From Lepturacanthus savala (Eukaryota; Chordata; Actinopteri; Scombriformes; Trichiuridae), in the NCBI GenBank assembly GCA_030544235.1, contig CM060484.1, positions 6,987,031 to 7,051,030 of the forward strand: 64,000 nucleotides of DNA. Direction: 5' to 3'. Below the pieces are notes generated by a model. That model ran no database searches. It was given only the letters and a program-made list of their open reading frames with translations, and was not told where the DNA came from. A program made the translations under genes and the position numbers. This document shows positions 34,114 to 47,000 of the stretch, one piece after another. Within the stretch, counting starts at the first letter, position 1; every line of letters starts with the position of its first letter.

Positions 34114-34954
34114 GATATTTTTTGCTCCAGCACCTCTAACAAGCCTTTATTTAGTTAGCAGTGATTTTTATATAATGGGGAAAATCCACTCAGAAAATCC
34201 AAAATAGAAAATCCCCATTCTTTACATAATTCACAGATATTAATTCAGTGGAGCTGCCAAATTAAAAAAAAATTGCTGTTACAAAGGGAGCAAGAGAGGA
34301 GAAGACAGAACAATGGCTGACATAGGCATGCGTCAATGGGCTATGAATTATGGAAATGTGCATATTATAAAATTTGATATTAATTTAAAATGAAAATATG
34401 CAGAAATAACAGCTTTGACATGTCATGTCACTGCAACATGTCATTGTGTTGCAGTGATATCCCATTGGAAGTAAGGCTGGATTCACATAGGATTAGGCAC
34501 CGTGAGGAAACCTGAGGTCTCATTTTTAGGTTGCCACAGGAATGACACCCAGCTTCACAATTTTCTAGTGGTAATTGTTTGGGCAAAAGGATGGAGAAGA
34601 AATCAAACAGGAAAAGATTTATACATTCTGGAAGAGTGCAGGAAATGTATGAAGATGAATGGCCTGGTTTGAATCCTGACTTGTGTCATATTCTAACGAC
34701 TATCCAAAATAACAAGGACTTTATCAGGAAAAAAAAAGAAAGAACTGGCAACTGAAGACCAAACCCTCCATAAATAAGTGAATCCAGTAGGGAGATATTT
34801 CTCATGGATCTACACGTTGCCTCAAAAATTTAAGACCTATCTGAAAGAGAAAGCCGCTTTGGAAGAGTTGTTGCCTTCTAGTCCCTGGCAGGAAACAGGC
34901 AACACATCCCCCATCAGGTCTGTCATCCTGGCTGATGGAGTTGGGGATGTCACA

Positions 34955-35540
34955 TGAAACTATGCAGAATGCATGCAGCCTTCACAACCATCTCTGCAAC
35001 TGCTAGACCGACCCCCAATCACCTGCCCCAAGATGCCGAACTGGGAGAGAATGCAAAAGGTTACTCCACAACTCTGACAGCCCTTTGTTTCGTCCAAGGT
35101 AGGGCCTCATGATGTTGCGCGCCATAGGAAAGGCATCATCCTCATCTCCTAAAACATGAGGCAGGGGCCCAAGATGTTCTCCGTTTGAGAGAAAACATGT
35201 GCTTTTTTTCCGAAAATATTCCAATTCTCTGTCAGATTGCTGCCAAAAATAAAATCACAGCATTCCTCAACAAGACGCAGATGTGGCTCATTGAGATTCT
35301 TGGAGAAACGTTGTCGCAGAGGAAGAACAGTACAAAGAATGTGTGGGCCGATAAGCACATGTGACTTCATTAAAGATATTTTCTCATTCTGAATTCTGAA
35401 TTTCAAACCATAAGTACTTGTAGTAGAACTGTATAATGCAATAGCTGCACATAGCGAATAAATATACATAATGTATAACAAAACTGAGTACGCCACTGGG
35501 CAATATAACTGAAATGTTAAATAATTAAAAATCATTGCCA
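34955..35540 (-). mobile_element. PIF/Harbinger transposase relic
   Basis: The minus-strand frame at 35224-35003 encodes EYFRKKSTCFLSNGEHLGP, then PHVLGDEDDAFPM, ARNIMRPYLGRN. This is the DDE-superfamily signature of Harbinger transposases (lP-x-v-gDdAFpL, lmrPypGr) with the catalytic Asp retained. After a frameshift FGILGQ (about 35020) and AEMVVKAACILHSFM (about 34985-34940) match the C-terminal blocks (FGIL-A-RW, a-Cv-LHNf). The upstream minus-strand frame up to 35541 (NEPHLRLVEECC, FIFGSNLTENW) may be the preceding part of the same protein, but is less clear. At least one frameshift and early stops make it a pseudogene. Terminal repeats and the usual Myb-like partner gene were not found. 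Confidence 0.87.
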
Positions 35541-36337
35541 TTTAATACAATTATATTAGTTTTTAATCAGTACCCAAGAAGAAATACGTCACTTGAAAAA
35601 CTGAATGTTATGAAAGACTAATTAAACAGTAATGAAAGATCCATATTTAAGAACAAACTGCAGCCAAAATCAGCTTCATTAGTCAGACTCCATTCTTTCA
35701 TTTCTAGTCTATATTTTTACTCCAATCTATATTTGGTATGCCTGCCTTTACTTATGATGATAGATTGGATCATCCTAGACATGAATGATACCAATTTTGC
35801 CCTAATATTTGGAGAGATGTCCTGTTATTCTTCACAGATTATGAAGGAGTTCTATTGGATTTGATTCAGAGGATATGCATGGTCAGGTCATAGTTTTTCC
35901 TTTTTTTTTTCTTTTTTGTTCTTTAAAAACTTATGTTGGAAGATTCCTCTCAAGAATTATGTGTCCTTTTACCTCCTAACCGCTGCTGCAAACTGTGTTT
36001 TGGCTTCTGTTCAGTAGCCTACAGATGGTGTTGCACTCTCTCCCATCTTTATGAAGTCTCACAATCTGGTTTCTTACTCATTTCAGCATTTTCTTACCAA
36101 ACAGAGTCATGTTGCATTAGACACGACTCAAGCCAAAAAATGAGAAACTTATGGTGTTCACAGTTTCTTCTATAACCTTGTTGAGGTGATTTATCTTAAT
36201 TGGAAGTCACAGGTGTAATAGTTTCTGTTTCAGTGGTCATATGTGTACTCACTTTGTTGCATTGAGGCCTGTGTTTTGTACTTAGTCTAACCTGTTTGTA
36301 TATTTGTGTACTGTGTTTTGTTGTATACTGTATATAT
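35541..36337. other. Unassigned, possibly degraded transposon DNA
   Basis: ttggtatgcctgcctttact (35733-35752) and the surrounding text have the flavour of an antisense Tc1-type transposase end, but no reading frame supports it. A T-rich run lies at 35900-35921. Confidence 0.35.
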
Positions 36338-37672
36338 GCAGTACCAGTCAAAGGTATGGAGTTCTCTCTTCATTTTAACTATTTCCTACATTGTAGGAAA
36401 TTACTAAAGTCATCAAAACCAAAATGCACAGCAATTGTCCAAATTCTGCAAACAAAGAAATGATGCAAAACCCAAAACACACACAAACAAATACACGAAA
36501 CAGTTGCAACAAAAGGGGCTGCAGTCACTGAAATGGTCCTTACAAACCCTCAAAACAATTGCAAGAGGGAAGCTGCAAAGTTGCAGTCCATTATCTTTGC
36601 CAAGGAAATGACGCTCCGCGTGTGGTGCAACGAAGGCGATGAAAAATCACACATCCGATCCGCACCACATGGTATCTTGAATGATCACTTTTGTTTCATT
36701 TGTAAGATAAAAATTGGGTCAGATCGGTGCAGTGGCGCACCATGAGCAGAGCGTCCTGTTTCCTTGGCAATGCAAACAGACGACAGCTTTTCAGTGTTTC
36801 TCTCTTGCAGTTGTTTGGGTGTGTATGTGTTTTTGATATTTGCAGCATTTGTTTTGTGGGTTTGTAAATCTTTGCTTCTCCTTTGTTTTTGTGATTACAG
36901 CATTTTTCTCCTGCAGCTTTTCTTTTGTTTCATTTGTTTTATGTCTTTGTGTGTTTTTAGTTTTGCATCATTTCTCTGTTTGCAGTGTTTTGCCATTTGT
37001 GGCACGTTTGCCCCTGTTGGCCACCATTCTAAGCCACCTTTTGCATTGATGACAGCCTTGCACTTTCTTGGCATTCTCTCAGACAGCTTCATGAGGTAGT
37101 CACCTGGGATGTATTTTGAAGGAGTTCCTATATATGCCGAGCAACCGTTGGCTGCTTTTCCTGTGGGTTATTATGGAGGCCAGGTCATCCGATGCAGCAA
37201 CTCCATCACTCCCCTTCTCGGTGACATCGCCTTTACAGAGCCCGGAGGTGTGTTTTGGCTCATTGTTCTGTCGAAAAACAAATGATGGTCCCGCTAAGCG
37301 CAAACCAGATGGGACGGCATGTCGCTGCACAGCGTTGCGGTAGACATGTGCGACAAGTGTGTCTTGAATTCCGAATTTTCTTGGCAAGAAATTCTCTTCC
37401 CCTTGTCGGTCCCACTCAGTAGTGTTTTCTCCACAGCAATTAGACCATGAAGTCCTGATTCATGCGGTCTCCTCCTGAACGGTTGATGCTAAGATGTGTC
37501 TGCTGCTTGAACCCTGGGAAACATTGATGAGGGCTCTAATCTGAGGTGCTGCTAATTGGCAATTTCTGAGGCTGGTCACTCTAATGAACTCCCGCTCTTC
37601 CTTTCCTGGGGTGGCCTTCGTGAGAGCCAGTTTCATCATAGTGTTTGATGATTAATGCAATTGCATTTCAAA
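36338..37672 (-). mobile_element. Second Tc1-like transposon relic (minus-strand transposase), split by an insertion
   Basis: The left terminal part, cagtaccagtcaaaggtatg at 36341-36360 and on to about 36430, is the end of a widespread fish Tc1 family. Transposase coding resumes at 37000-37400 on the minus strand. Minus-strand HAVPSGLRLAGPSFVFRQNN and EPKHTSGLCKG match the second catalytic block, where the normal FQQDNDPKH has Asn in place of the catalytic Asp. ERMPRKCKAVINAKGGLEW (37085-37030) is the C-terminus. About 37400-37660 keeps the N-terminal half in fragments, with a large internal deletion and frameshifts. This family differs from the relic at 31070-32411 by its end sequence and protein. 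The element is inactive. Confidence 0.92.
36435..37000. mobile_element. Fold-back (long inverted-repeat) element inserted in the Tc1 relic
   Basis: A 25-bp block at 36447-36471 (tgcaaacaaagaaatgatgc...) is the reverse complement of 36960-36984 with one mismatch. Similarity continues inwards through A/C-rich versus G/T-rich arms. Deeper, gccaaggaaatgacgctc (36599-36616) pairs imperfectly with gagcgtcctgtttccttggc (36749-36768). The element is therefore largely palindromic over about 565 bp. The flanking Tc1 sequence reads across it, so it inserted later. No transposase is encoded, and the frames of 111 and 69 codons at 36764-37099 are T-rich chance frames. Confidence 0.75.
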
Positions 37673-38997
37673 GTGAAGGACTGTTATATCTGTGCATATG
37701 CAAATAGCACAAAGTATTTATCATGGGTGTGTGCAGCAAAGCCACTAATACATGTTTCTGTAATCTGTGACTATGCCCAACAACAACATGTAGTTATGCA
37801 GCGACAGGGTTGTGTGAGAGCTCGATATGCTGCAATTAGTGCCATCCGCTCATGGCAACTGAGAATATATCACAGTTAAAATAGTTATGTCTGTGTGAGT
37901 CAGAAATCTGACCCTTTATGTGGTAATGACACCAATTGAAACACATAAAACAGCTTTAATTACCATTGCCATAATTACGCCTGCCTCTGCAGACCTGCCT
38001 GCTTGACCCCGGCAACACAAACGCACAAATAAACGCTGGTGCCCTGTCAGCCTCGAGGCTTTCCAAGCCTCATAAGGCCCGATGATGGTGTTCACACCAT
38101 GTGTGTTTTATGAGCAATTATGACATACACAGCTTAGGTGTGTGTTTGTTGATATTCCAGTCACACTGTACGTGAAAGGCAATGTTGCAAACCACGTCTT
38201 CCATTCCCACAGCTATAGCAGCCAGTCAAATACTTTGACTGTGTGAAGCAGTCACATTGGTTCATTGCTGTGGAAGTGTGATTCTGTTTCTTAAAGGGAA
38301 GTAGTATCGCTGCATTTTGAACAGTTTTGTGTTTCACAAAGAAAAGTCATAAACCATCCAGTTTAAGCCTTAAAGAAAATCTTGTAGCAAGCAAAAAAGA
38401 TTTATAAAAGATGCCACACACTTTTAGTGACGAACATAATATTAAAATATATGTGGCGGAACTTCCTGGTCTACCTGCTGTATTGTGTAGGAGTTTGATT
38501 GGTATTTCAGGTTTCCAGATGATCTGAAAGATATTTTTCGAGCCACGGTGGTGGGGACAAAACAGCCTGACCTGATCGTCATTCATCCTGCTTTTATCAG
38601 CTTTCATTTTCTTCTGACAGGTTTCAGAAAAGAAAAAAAAAAAAGAAATGTCAACCCAGAGTCCAAACAGGATATCCACACCCCCCCTCCTCCCCTTCTA
38701 TAGAAGGATGCAGTGAAGGGAAGTTGCTGTTTTCAGATCAATGCTCCCTTGGGTGCTATGTGTGCAAGATAATTTGATCGCATCCAACATCTACAGCTCC
38801 CATAAAAGTTTAATGTCTAAGCCTATTGTTAACAATAGTGTTGCACTATAAATGCCACAAGGCATGAATAATGATACCCTTACCAATTAAAAATACCATT
38901 TTTTAAACATACATACACCTCACTTCTATTTTACAGTAGCTTCATGAATAAAAGTAAAACTGCATTATGATGAATTGCATGTTAGCTAATTTCATAT
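37673..38997. other. 1.3-kb stretch without a gene
   Basis: No coding or repeat signature apart from short homopolymers near 38630-38645 and a C-rich run at 38682-38697. Part of it (37915-38060) has ATTA-rich, evenly mixed sequence reminiscent of conserved non-coding DNA. This cannot be tested here. Confidence 0.45.
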
Positions 38998-39809
38998 CAC
39001 TGTCAGTTTCGTCAGACGAGACTAGATGAAATATATCCAATGATGTTTTTTCATGATGAAAATGAAACAAAATCAATGTGCTTAACCAGAAATGAAATGA
39101 ACATGTGTTTTTGTTCAAAAAAATCTACTTATTTCTACTTTAAAAACTAAAAGCTTAATAAAATGGTTTGTTCTTCTTTTCTATCAAGGAAGTTTTATTT
39201 TATAATGAAAGAAATGCTTTTACTGGATGTGAATCACTTGTATTTCTCCTCCAGCGCTGCTGCCAAGGGTGTGTATGTGTGTCTGTGTGCATGTGTCTGA
39301 GTGAGGAGCATCCACCAGTGCTGTCGGCACTAAATGCGGTGACGTCTTTTACTTCAACACAAGAAGCTACTCTCTGTTTTAAAACTGCTGGGTTGCACGC
39401 TTCAGTAAACTTTTAGAATGTAGGACGCATTCAACTCGATCTGGTAACTCTGATGGTGTCACTTCAAAACATGTCCGTGTATCACACTGAACCAAACAAC
39501 GGTTCCTACCAATATTTCCTATCGTTACAGATACCTGCCTAAATTGATTTTAATTAACATTACTATCAACCTACTTTCAAAAACTAAAGAAAGCAGACTA
39601 AAATACTTTGAGTTTAATTGACTAAACTTAAACCAAGATACTTTGGGTTTTCTTTGACTAAAACTAGACTAAAATGCCAGGACTTCGTTGACTAAAATGG
39701 AAAAGGAAGGAATGCAAGCTGGCTAATTATGATGAAAACTAATATGGACATTTGACACAAGACTAAGAATAAAACTAAATGGAAAAATGGCCGACAAAAT
39801 GAACACTGC
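38998..39809. mobile_element. ~810-bp non-coding dispersed element with gactaaaact motifs
   Basis: The left end (cactgtcagtttcgtcagac, 38998-39017) and the reverse complement of the right end (gcagtgttcattttgtcggc, from 39809) resemble each other. The left part has gatgaaaatgaaac and ttcaaaaaaatctacttatt. The right part repeats gactaaa at short spacing (39598-39775). This layout is typical of a fish non-autonomous DNA element. A TG-rich insert at 39266-39300 interrupts it. Superfamily is unassigned. Confidence 0.5.
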
Positions 39810-40643
39810 TTCATATATTAGTCCTCTAGCCATTTACCAGCTTTTCATCTATTTCTAACTACAATCAACTTCCATCTATTATTTCATTTGAACCTTTTCC
39901 AGACCCATTTCACTCCAAGCCATGGTGTCACTCCTAAACGACCTTTTCTAAACATCGTAGTTTAAGTGGCCTTGGGGTAGCTTTCATTTTGTTTATTTCA
40001 GTGACCACATGTAGACAAAATCTTTTTTGAATACAGCTGTTTTTGCAGGATGTGGCAAATTTGTGTTTTAGAAGATAATCATGAAAAATATACATTTGTC
40101 ATTTTATTTCTCTGGATCACTACATTCCCACTAGCCCTGCTCCCTCTTCATTCACTTACTAGCTTACTAGAAAACCACTGCTCTCCCACTTGTGTTCTGA
40201 CCCCCACACACTCATTCAGAATAATTGTATAGAATAGGCCAATCTTCTCAATTATGGTCTGGTTTGCTGATGTAAGTTATGTAGAGGCATCATGAGGCTG
40301 TTTCATAACCAGTTAAAAGTTCCTTGTAGTCACTTTAAGCAGTGACCTACACAAGGTCAAGCATTTCATTTTCTACTCAGTGTGTCCCAGTGGGCCACAT
40401 TATGTACAGCAGTGCTAGAACAGTATGTACTGTAATCACCTTGCTTAGCCTCTATTATGTTCTCATTAACACATTACAATACATTATTATTTCCCCTCTC
40501 TTGTTCAACTTCTCAACGATCATCCATCATTCTCGTCAAGTCAATTTGCTTTTGTCGCGCTTGTGTCTCACCAGAATCTGTCCATGAAGGTTTTTAATCT
40601 TGTATACTCCTGTTGTCCTGTTTTTATTAGAAGAACATTTTCT
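39810..40643. other. Unassigned stretch without a gene
   Basis: No recognisable coding sequence, simple repeat or inverted repeat is seen. Confidence 0.5.
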
Positions 40644-40949
40644 TTTAAAGGTCCTCTATCATAAATTTTCCTTGGTTTTGATACCCCTAAAATGATATAT
40701 TTGCAATTTAAAGTACAAAAATTGAAACCATAAATATTCATGGACCTCTGTTTTCAGTTGAAAGCTACTGCATGACATCAGAAAGTCAAGGAAGTACAAA
40801 GTTACACGTACAAGTTTCTAAGTCCAGGCTGTGTATTTTCTGAATATCTGATGTATTAGGCAGTTTTTATATAATTCATAGACCTTATCTAGAGTAAAAG
40901 AAACAAACAAACATGAAAGGGTCTATTTGCATGATGTGGGACCTTTAAA
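40644..40949. mobile_element. ~306-bp MITE with tttaaaggtcc ends
   Basis: tttaaaggtcc at 40644-40654 is mirrored by ggacctttaaa at 40939-40949. The next inner bases (atcat) are also shared. The interior is AT-rich and non-coding. Confidence 0.65.
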
Positions 40950-42282
40950 GTTACACTATCTCTTTCTAAGGTTAGAAAACAAGAAAAACAAAATCTCTCT
41001 TTTACAGCATAGACCATCATTGCAGTACTGGCCTTATTTTTGCCTTTAATCAGGATTTTCTTCTGCACTCTGTGTTCTGAGGGTGCTCTTCACTTCGTTT
41101 TAGTGATGAAGTTCTGTCTCGTTGTCTTCATACTTTTTTTTTTCTGCACTCTGCTTGGTTCCCACTAAGGGCTATTTCAAACATACATACAGGAGTCCAC
41201 AAACCATAAAGTAAGACTACGTCCATTATTTATACAATCAATGTTTTTTAATTGTTTTTGGAAAACAACAGAGGTCTATGGCGCAGGGGAATACAATATA
41301 TCAGTCTTTACAATACAAGTAGATTGGTTCATTGTTGTAAAATTAATCCAGGATCCTTAAGCCACTATTAATTTATCATAAATTAATAAATAAATGTCTA
41401 GACCACTTTACCAGTAATGGTTAGACACTCTGCTTGACATTGCATGATTTTAAAACCGGTGCACTCATCTTTTACAGCAATTACTTCTCTCAGTGATATT
41501 GACGCACATGATGGGAAAAAAAAAATCACAGAAAGAGCTGGAGGGGACAGGTTCTTGACTTTGTTGCGATGTGTCCAAGTGTTTAATGCGGTGGTTGACA
41601 TCACCGCTTTTAAGAGCTCCTTTTACTTTCCACATCCGCTCTACAATGGGACACCTGCTTATTCAATTTCATCCACTCGACTTATAGCTTTATTAGCTTT
41701 TTTTTTTTTTTTCTTTTGAAAGCTTTGATTTTCAGTGCATGGAAAACGCTGCTGTAGTGCTGAGGTAGGAAAAGGAGGGACAAAAAGAAAATAGATACAT
41801 TCTCAACGTCTGCGTAAGTGTGGACCCGGGCCTGAAATAAGAGATCAATAAGCGATTACATCATTCTATATTTATACTCCCTCCTTTGTTTAACTCAGAA
41901 TGAATTCTATCTTTCTTTGTCTGTCTCATTCCTCCATCCAGACTCTTCCCATTTGTCTCTCAGCTGGTGATGCCAATTACTTCTCCTCCCTTGCATAGCA
42001 CATTTTCCTTTTTAATACTCGCTCCCCCTACCTGCATCTCTCATCTCTCTCCCATTGTTCCGTCTACTCTCTCCCTCTCTAATCCTCGCTCACGTCCTCC
42101 TCCCTTTCCCGCCATCCTTCCAGCACCCTCACTCTGTGCAACTCCTGAGATGCTCTCCCCTGTGCTGGAGAGGCGCCATATTCTCTCCGTCCCAAACCCG
42201 CAGCCATTAATTCTGCTAATGACAGATAAATGAAGCATGGCGATGAGATGGAGGAGGCTAGTGCGAAGCTTTGCAAACACAG

Positions 42283-42362
42283 AGGCACGCACGCACACAC
42301 ACGAGCAGGAGCGAAAAACACAGACATGCAAGTATAAACACACGCATGCATGCGTGCACACA
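42283..42362. repeat. Imperfect CA/CG alternating purine-pyrimidine tract
   Basis: gcacgcacgcacacacacga and, further on, cacacgcatgcatgcgtgca. Alternating purine-pyrimidine DNA of this kind can adopt Z-form. Confidence 0.8.
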
Positions 42363-44044
42363 GATCGCACTCTCTTATCTGGTAATTGACATTGATTGAG
42401 TACCATCAGCTCAAAATCTGGTTTTCTTCTCAACCGTGTCAGCGCGAGAGGCTCGTCGAGAGCCACACGGAATGTGGCGTTGATGTGGAGGGAATGGGAG
42501 ACTGATGAGAAGCGTTTTCAAGTTTGGGTTTACAGTTACTTCGTAAAAGGATTATCAAACATCCCGGGAATAGCGAATCTAACCGGCGTCGTGATTAAGC
42601 CTGGTACGAGCAGCTGGGAAACAGCAGTCGCTGTTGCAGCATCCCCCGAACCTGAAGAATCAGCAGTTTTGTTCGAGAAGAGTGCAAGAAAAAAAAAAGG
42701 AGACAAGAGAAACAAAGATCAACAAAGGGGAAGGGGAAACTACAGACCATATACAGAAAACAGTGGAAAATTCAGAATGGTAATTATGTAAAGAGGTTTT
42801 TAAATGGTGTAATATGTGTCTTAACACTGAAGGATTAAAACAATTATACGTCTTTGCGCTGGCTTCTGTACTGTGACATGCATATAAAAAAGATTTAAAT
42901 CAAATCCTTCTTTTAGACTGCCAAAAGTGGGCGGGGCTTAGCCCGTTTAGCATGACATACATCAGGGTACATGGCTGACATAGAAAACTTCAGATCCTAT
43001 AGAAGTCAACACCGCTGAGGGCGGGATGAATCATCAAACATTTGAAATGAAAAGGATTTTGACGTAAAAAAATTCTCACACAATTGGCATAACAAGAGAG
43101 GAGTGAACAATAAACGCAGAGAGGCAGGATTAGAAGTGAGAAAATGTACTTTTTATTTCACTGGATCTGCCTGTAAGGGAATCATTTATATTCTAACAGC
43201 CTTATTTGCACATATATCTCTCCAAATATCTTATTTAAAAATATATATATTATTTAACATTCCCAGCTCACATAAATCAAATATTATTTTTTTTTGTCCC
43301 ATCTCATTTCCATACCATACGTTACTGAAGTGCATTATAGCGCAGAGTGTTTCCATATAATGGATATTTCATTGTCTTAATTAGGCTAATGAGTGTTTCG
43401 CTAAAGCAGAATAGGTCGACACTCCACTTTGACTTTAAAAGTCTGCATGGCAATTTCAAACATCCGCCTAGCTAACTGTGAAATATATTCAGCCCGTAGA
43501 TTATCATTTTAATTAATCTTGCTTACTTGGTCGTGTAATTTAAACATTTGCTGGCTTTGCTGGCTGGAGAGAGGAGGAGGGAGGAAGAGGATGGTGGGAG
43601 GCGGGTTGTGACAGGGAGAAAAAGGAGGGAAACCACGCATGTGTCAGTGAGTCTGTGTTTATACCATTTTATACCATTATGTATGCAAATTTGTATCACC
43701 TTTAGAGAAATAATGGGTTTTTCTGCATTATATAATTTAAACCCAACACACTTTGATGAGTGCATTGGTAAACTGGGAATATAATAGAATAACAATAGAC
43801 TGTCTGAACTGAACGGTTCCAGAAAAGAATTGGTTTGCATCATCTGCCGTTGTAAAATATATAATTTTATTTTCAGAACAGTGATGTTTGACAATTCTGT
43901 AGAATACCACATCATGTTCAATTCTTCTAGTTTTCTACAGGACCCCATCGACCTTTAAATCAACTCATCAATCTACAGTTCAGATAAGGAGAATAGGTCT
44001 CACCATTCAAATTTAGAGTGAGTAAAAGTCACTTTCATTCTTGT

Positions 44045-44073
44045 TTTTATTATTTATTATTATTATTATTATT
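44045..44073. repeat. (ATT)n simple repeat
   Basis: ATT units with one tttatt interruption. AT-rich DNA follows. Confidence 0.9.
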
Positions 44074-47000
44074 CAATTAATTTATTAATTAATGTATTTA
44101 TTATCTTAAAACAAACGTATACAGGAATATTGAATATTGAATCACCCAGGCTCAAATCTTGCTATTTTATTGCAAAGTAATTGAATTCTATATATTTTGT
44201 TATATGCATAGCAATTACCCTCTACAAGTTGGAACCTGGCTATTGGCTGATCTAATGATAAACTGCAAAATGGCGGTGGCTGGTGGAATGTTGTGGTAAT
44301 AACTTTTTTTTTATGTTGTAAAACTTGTTTGAGCGGAAAATTGTCAAGGCGCTGAAAAACAAAACTCAAAAAAACAACTGAAGAAACCACATCCTGATAA
44401 TTAGGCTTATATTTGTGTTCTATTGAAATTGCTTTGAATATAAATGTGTAATCTACTTTTTTTTTTAATGTATTTCATAAAATTGGTATAAAAACAAGAG
44501 TATTGAAAGTAGTGAAGAATGATACCCAGCCCAAACCTTTGGTCAGCATAAACCTCTCTGTTTATGGGTCTGTCTTCTTAAGAGTCATGTGATCCACTCA
44601 TGACATTTGAATGTCATGTAAATTCATTTTTCAGCATCCTGGCTTGGGATAGCCTGTCTTTGAGGACTTTATTAATTGACCTTATTAAAAATACTTGCTC
44701 AGGTCTCTGATTAGTTAATGGTTTGGATGGAATTGGTGGTTGGGGTTTGTTGAAGTCTTAGAGGTTTTGCAAAGCATTGCATTTAACTTTGAAATAATGT
44801 TACATGGATCCTGCATAAGGGCTGACTAGTCACCACAGTGATGCAGGGGGAAGAGTAGAGACTAGATGCCCTTGCTGGATGAGCATACCCAGCATGCCTT
44901 GTGGTGGTCGTAATCCTGATAAATCCTGATCGTGACACCAGCTCAGCTCAGTTCTGGTGATTGGACTTCAACACACCTACCTTTCTGTGACAAAATAATC
45001 TCAAGTCAAAGCTCTACTCACACTGTTTTTTCGTTTTTGTTTTTTTTTACAAAAAAAAAATTATGTTATTCTGAAACAAAATGAGATCTAATACGTTTAA
45101 TACGTTCATTTGTTTAAATTTGCTGACGAAGCTTCACTTTTCATTCAGACAAACTAATGCGGCAGCTATAATTATTAGATCTCATCTGTGAGAGCAATAT
45201 TTATCTTCCAAAAGAAATGATATCATAGATCAAGACGCTACAGAGACATTAGAGCCGGCGGTAAATTACAAAAGAGCTGCACAGCTCAGTACATGGATCA
45301 CGTTCGTGTAGCAAGGATGACGGATGTTGACTGGCTTATCATCTCAGGAAGTGGGATCTCATCAAAATGTGTGTAGGTGTTATTTTAGATAAATTGACCA
45401 CATATTTGGAATCTAAACACTTACTTCCTTGCCTGAAAAAGTATTGTGGTTTTCACAATCAGGATTCATATTGCTTGCATAGCGAGAGCATCTCTCCCCG
45501 AGCAAACAGGGACGCACACTCTTTTACACTTAATATGGTGGATGTGATGCAAAAGTTCATGGATTGTTGATCCACACACATACACCCACACATCAAATCA
45601 ATCCCCATGCATATTCATTTGTGTGTCGTGACGGGTTCCTTTAGCTACAGATTTAGCCTCGCTGTGTGATTTATGACCACATTTTCCCCCCACTACTGTT
45701 GCTATTACATCCACATAGGCTGCATAGCCTGAAACCTGAATTTACCACCATATAGTCACAAATCTAACTTACTGATGTCACGCAAAAATGAGGGAGTGGC
45801 AGACAGTCTCACTCCAATTCTAAAAAAAAAGTAGATGACACACTTAAACTTTTCCATTCTGATCCCAGCATTATTGGAAGCCTGCTTTGTCTGAATTTTG
45901 AAAATTTCAATTACACAACCTAGTCCTATCTACATGGTGAAGAGACATGCCAGTAAAATATATCATTTTGAAGAGGGCTCCTGTGGAAAAAAAAACAATA
46001 TTTTAGAGGTATGCAGCATATTTAATTATTGGATGCTATGTCTCCCTGAAGCTGCAAATATCCTGTTGGTCTTCTCTATAGTATACAGCAAACTCCCCAT
46101 TGTTTTATGTCGATATTTTAAATTATTGTTTTCACCTTCATAGCGGGGCTAAGACAGAAAAGTGAACACATTTGGTTCTCCATTATGTTCCACCATTAGA
46201 ATATGCATCCCCTTCAGTGTATTAGCATATACTGGACATCTTATTGAAATATGTCAGATGAACTCTGTGTATAATCAACATACCCATATTTTACTAGGCT
46301 CATTTTTGCATCCTGCTGTGGCCAATGCTGCTATCTAACCCGTTTCACATTCCAGCTGCATCACTTAATGCTTGGCGGGGGGCAGACTGTTGCTCCGACA
46401 TCTAGCATCCAGCCACTGCTGGGTACCGTATTTAAAGTCAATCTCTACTCAAAAAATATGTTTCACTTCTTGCTCTTACAGTTTGTTGGAACTGTGCAGA
46501 ATGTTGTATGCGCAGAGTTTGAGGCTAAAAGGCTGTTTTCACATCCCTCTGCTGAAAGCAGCATGTCCAAGCTCATTCAAAATAGGATTTCATGAGTAGT
46601 TTGGGAGCATGATTTCTTTAATAGAGAGGGAGAAGAAGTAAATGCTATTTTAAGGATTTTAATGTGATCATTGTACTTTTTTTTTGTCTTGTTTTATGTT
46701 ATTTCAAGGCATTGTATAACCCCAGTCCCCTTTATTAAGTCATGTATTTATGGACGACAGGTGTAATTACAAAAAAAGACAATTCACTTTTTACTACTTC
46801 AGCATTTAAATTCATTATACATTTCTCGACTGGTAAATCATTCTTTTTTTGTTTAATCCTGCCATTGATAATGTATGCCGTGGGGTAATACATCATTTAC
46901 ACGGTTCAGCAGGCAACCCCCTTTTTTGGATGGTGGTGCTAATGATTATCACTTAAAAATTCTGTTTCACAATCCTGACAGGATTTTAAAAAATTCACTA

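Larger units (their letters stand above)
32776..34954. other. 2.2-kb stretch without a gene; one LINE/SINE-tail motif and one GT microsatellite
   Basis: Apart from the short repeats at 33282-33372 and 34090-34113, nothing is recognised. From about 34470 the sequence may belong to the Harbinger element whose transposase follows on the minus strand, but no motif proves it. Confidence 0.5.

Noticed and set aside
42396..42791. 131-codon plus-strand frame with several CpGs as a possible exon
   Set aside because: No homology-like motif, a Lys/Arg-rich low-complexity end and no supporting splice signals that I could defend.
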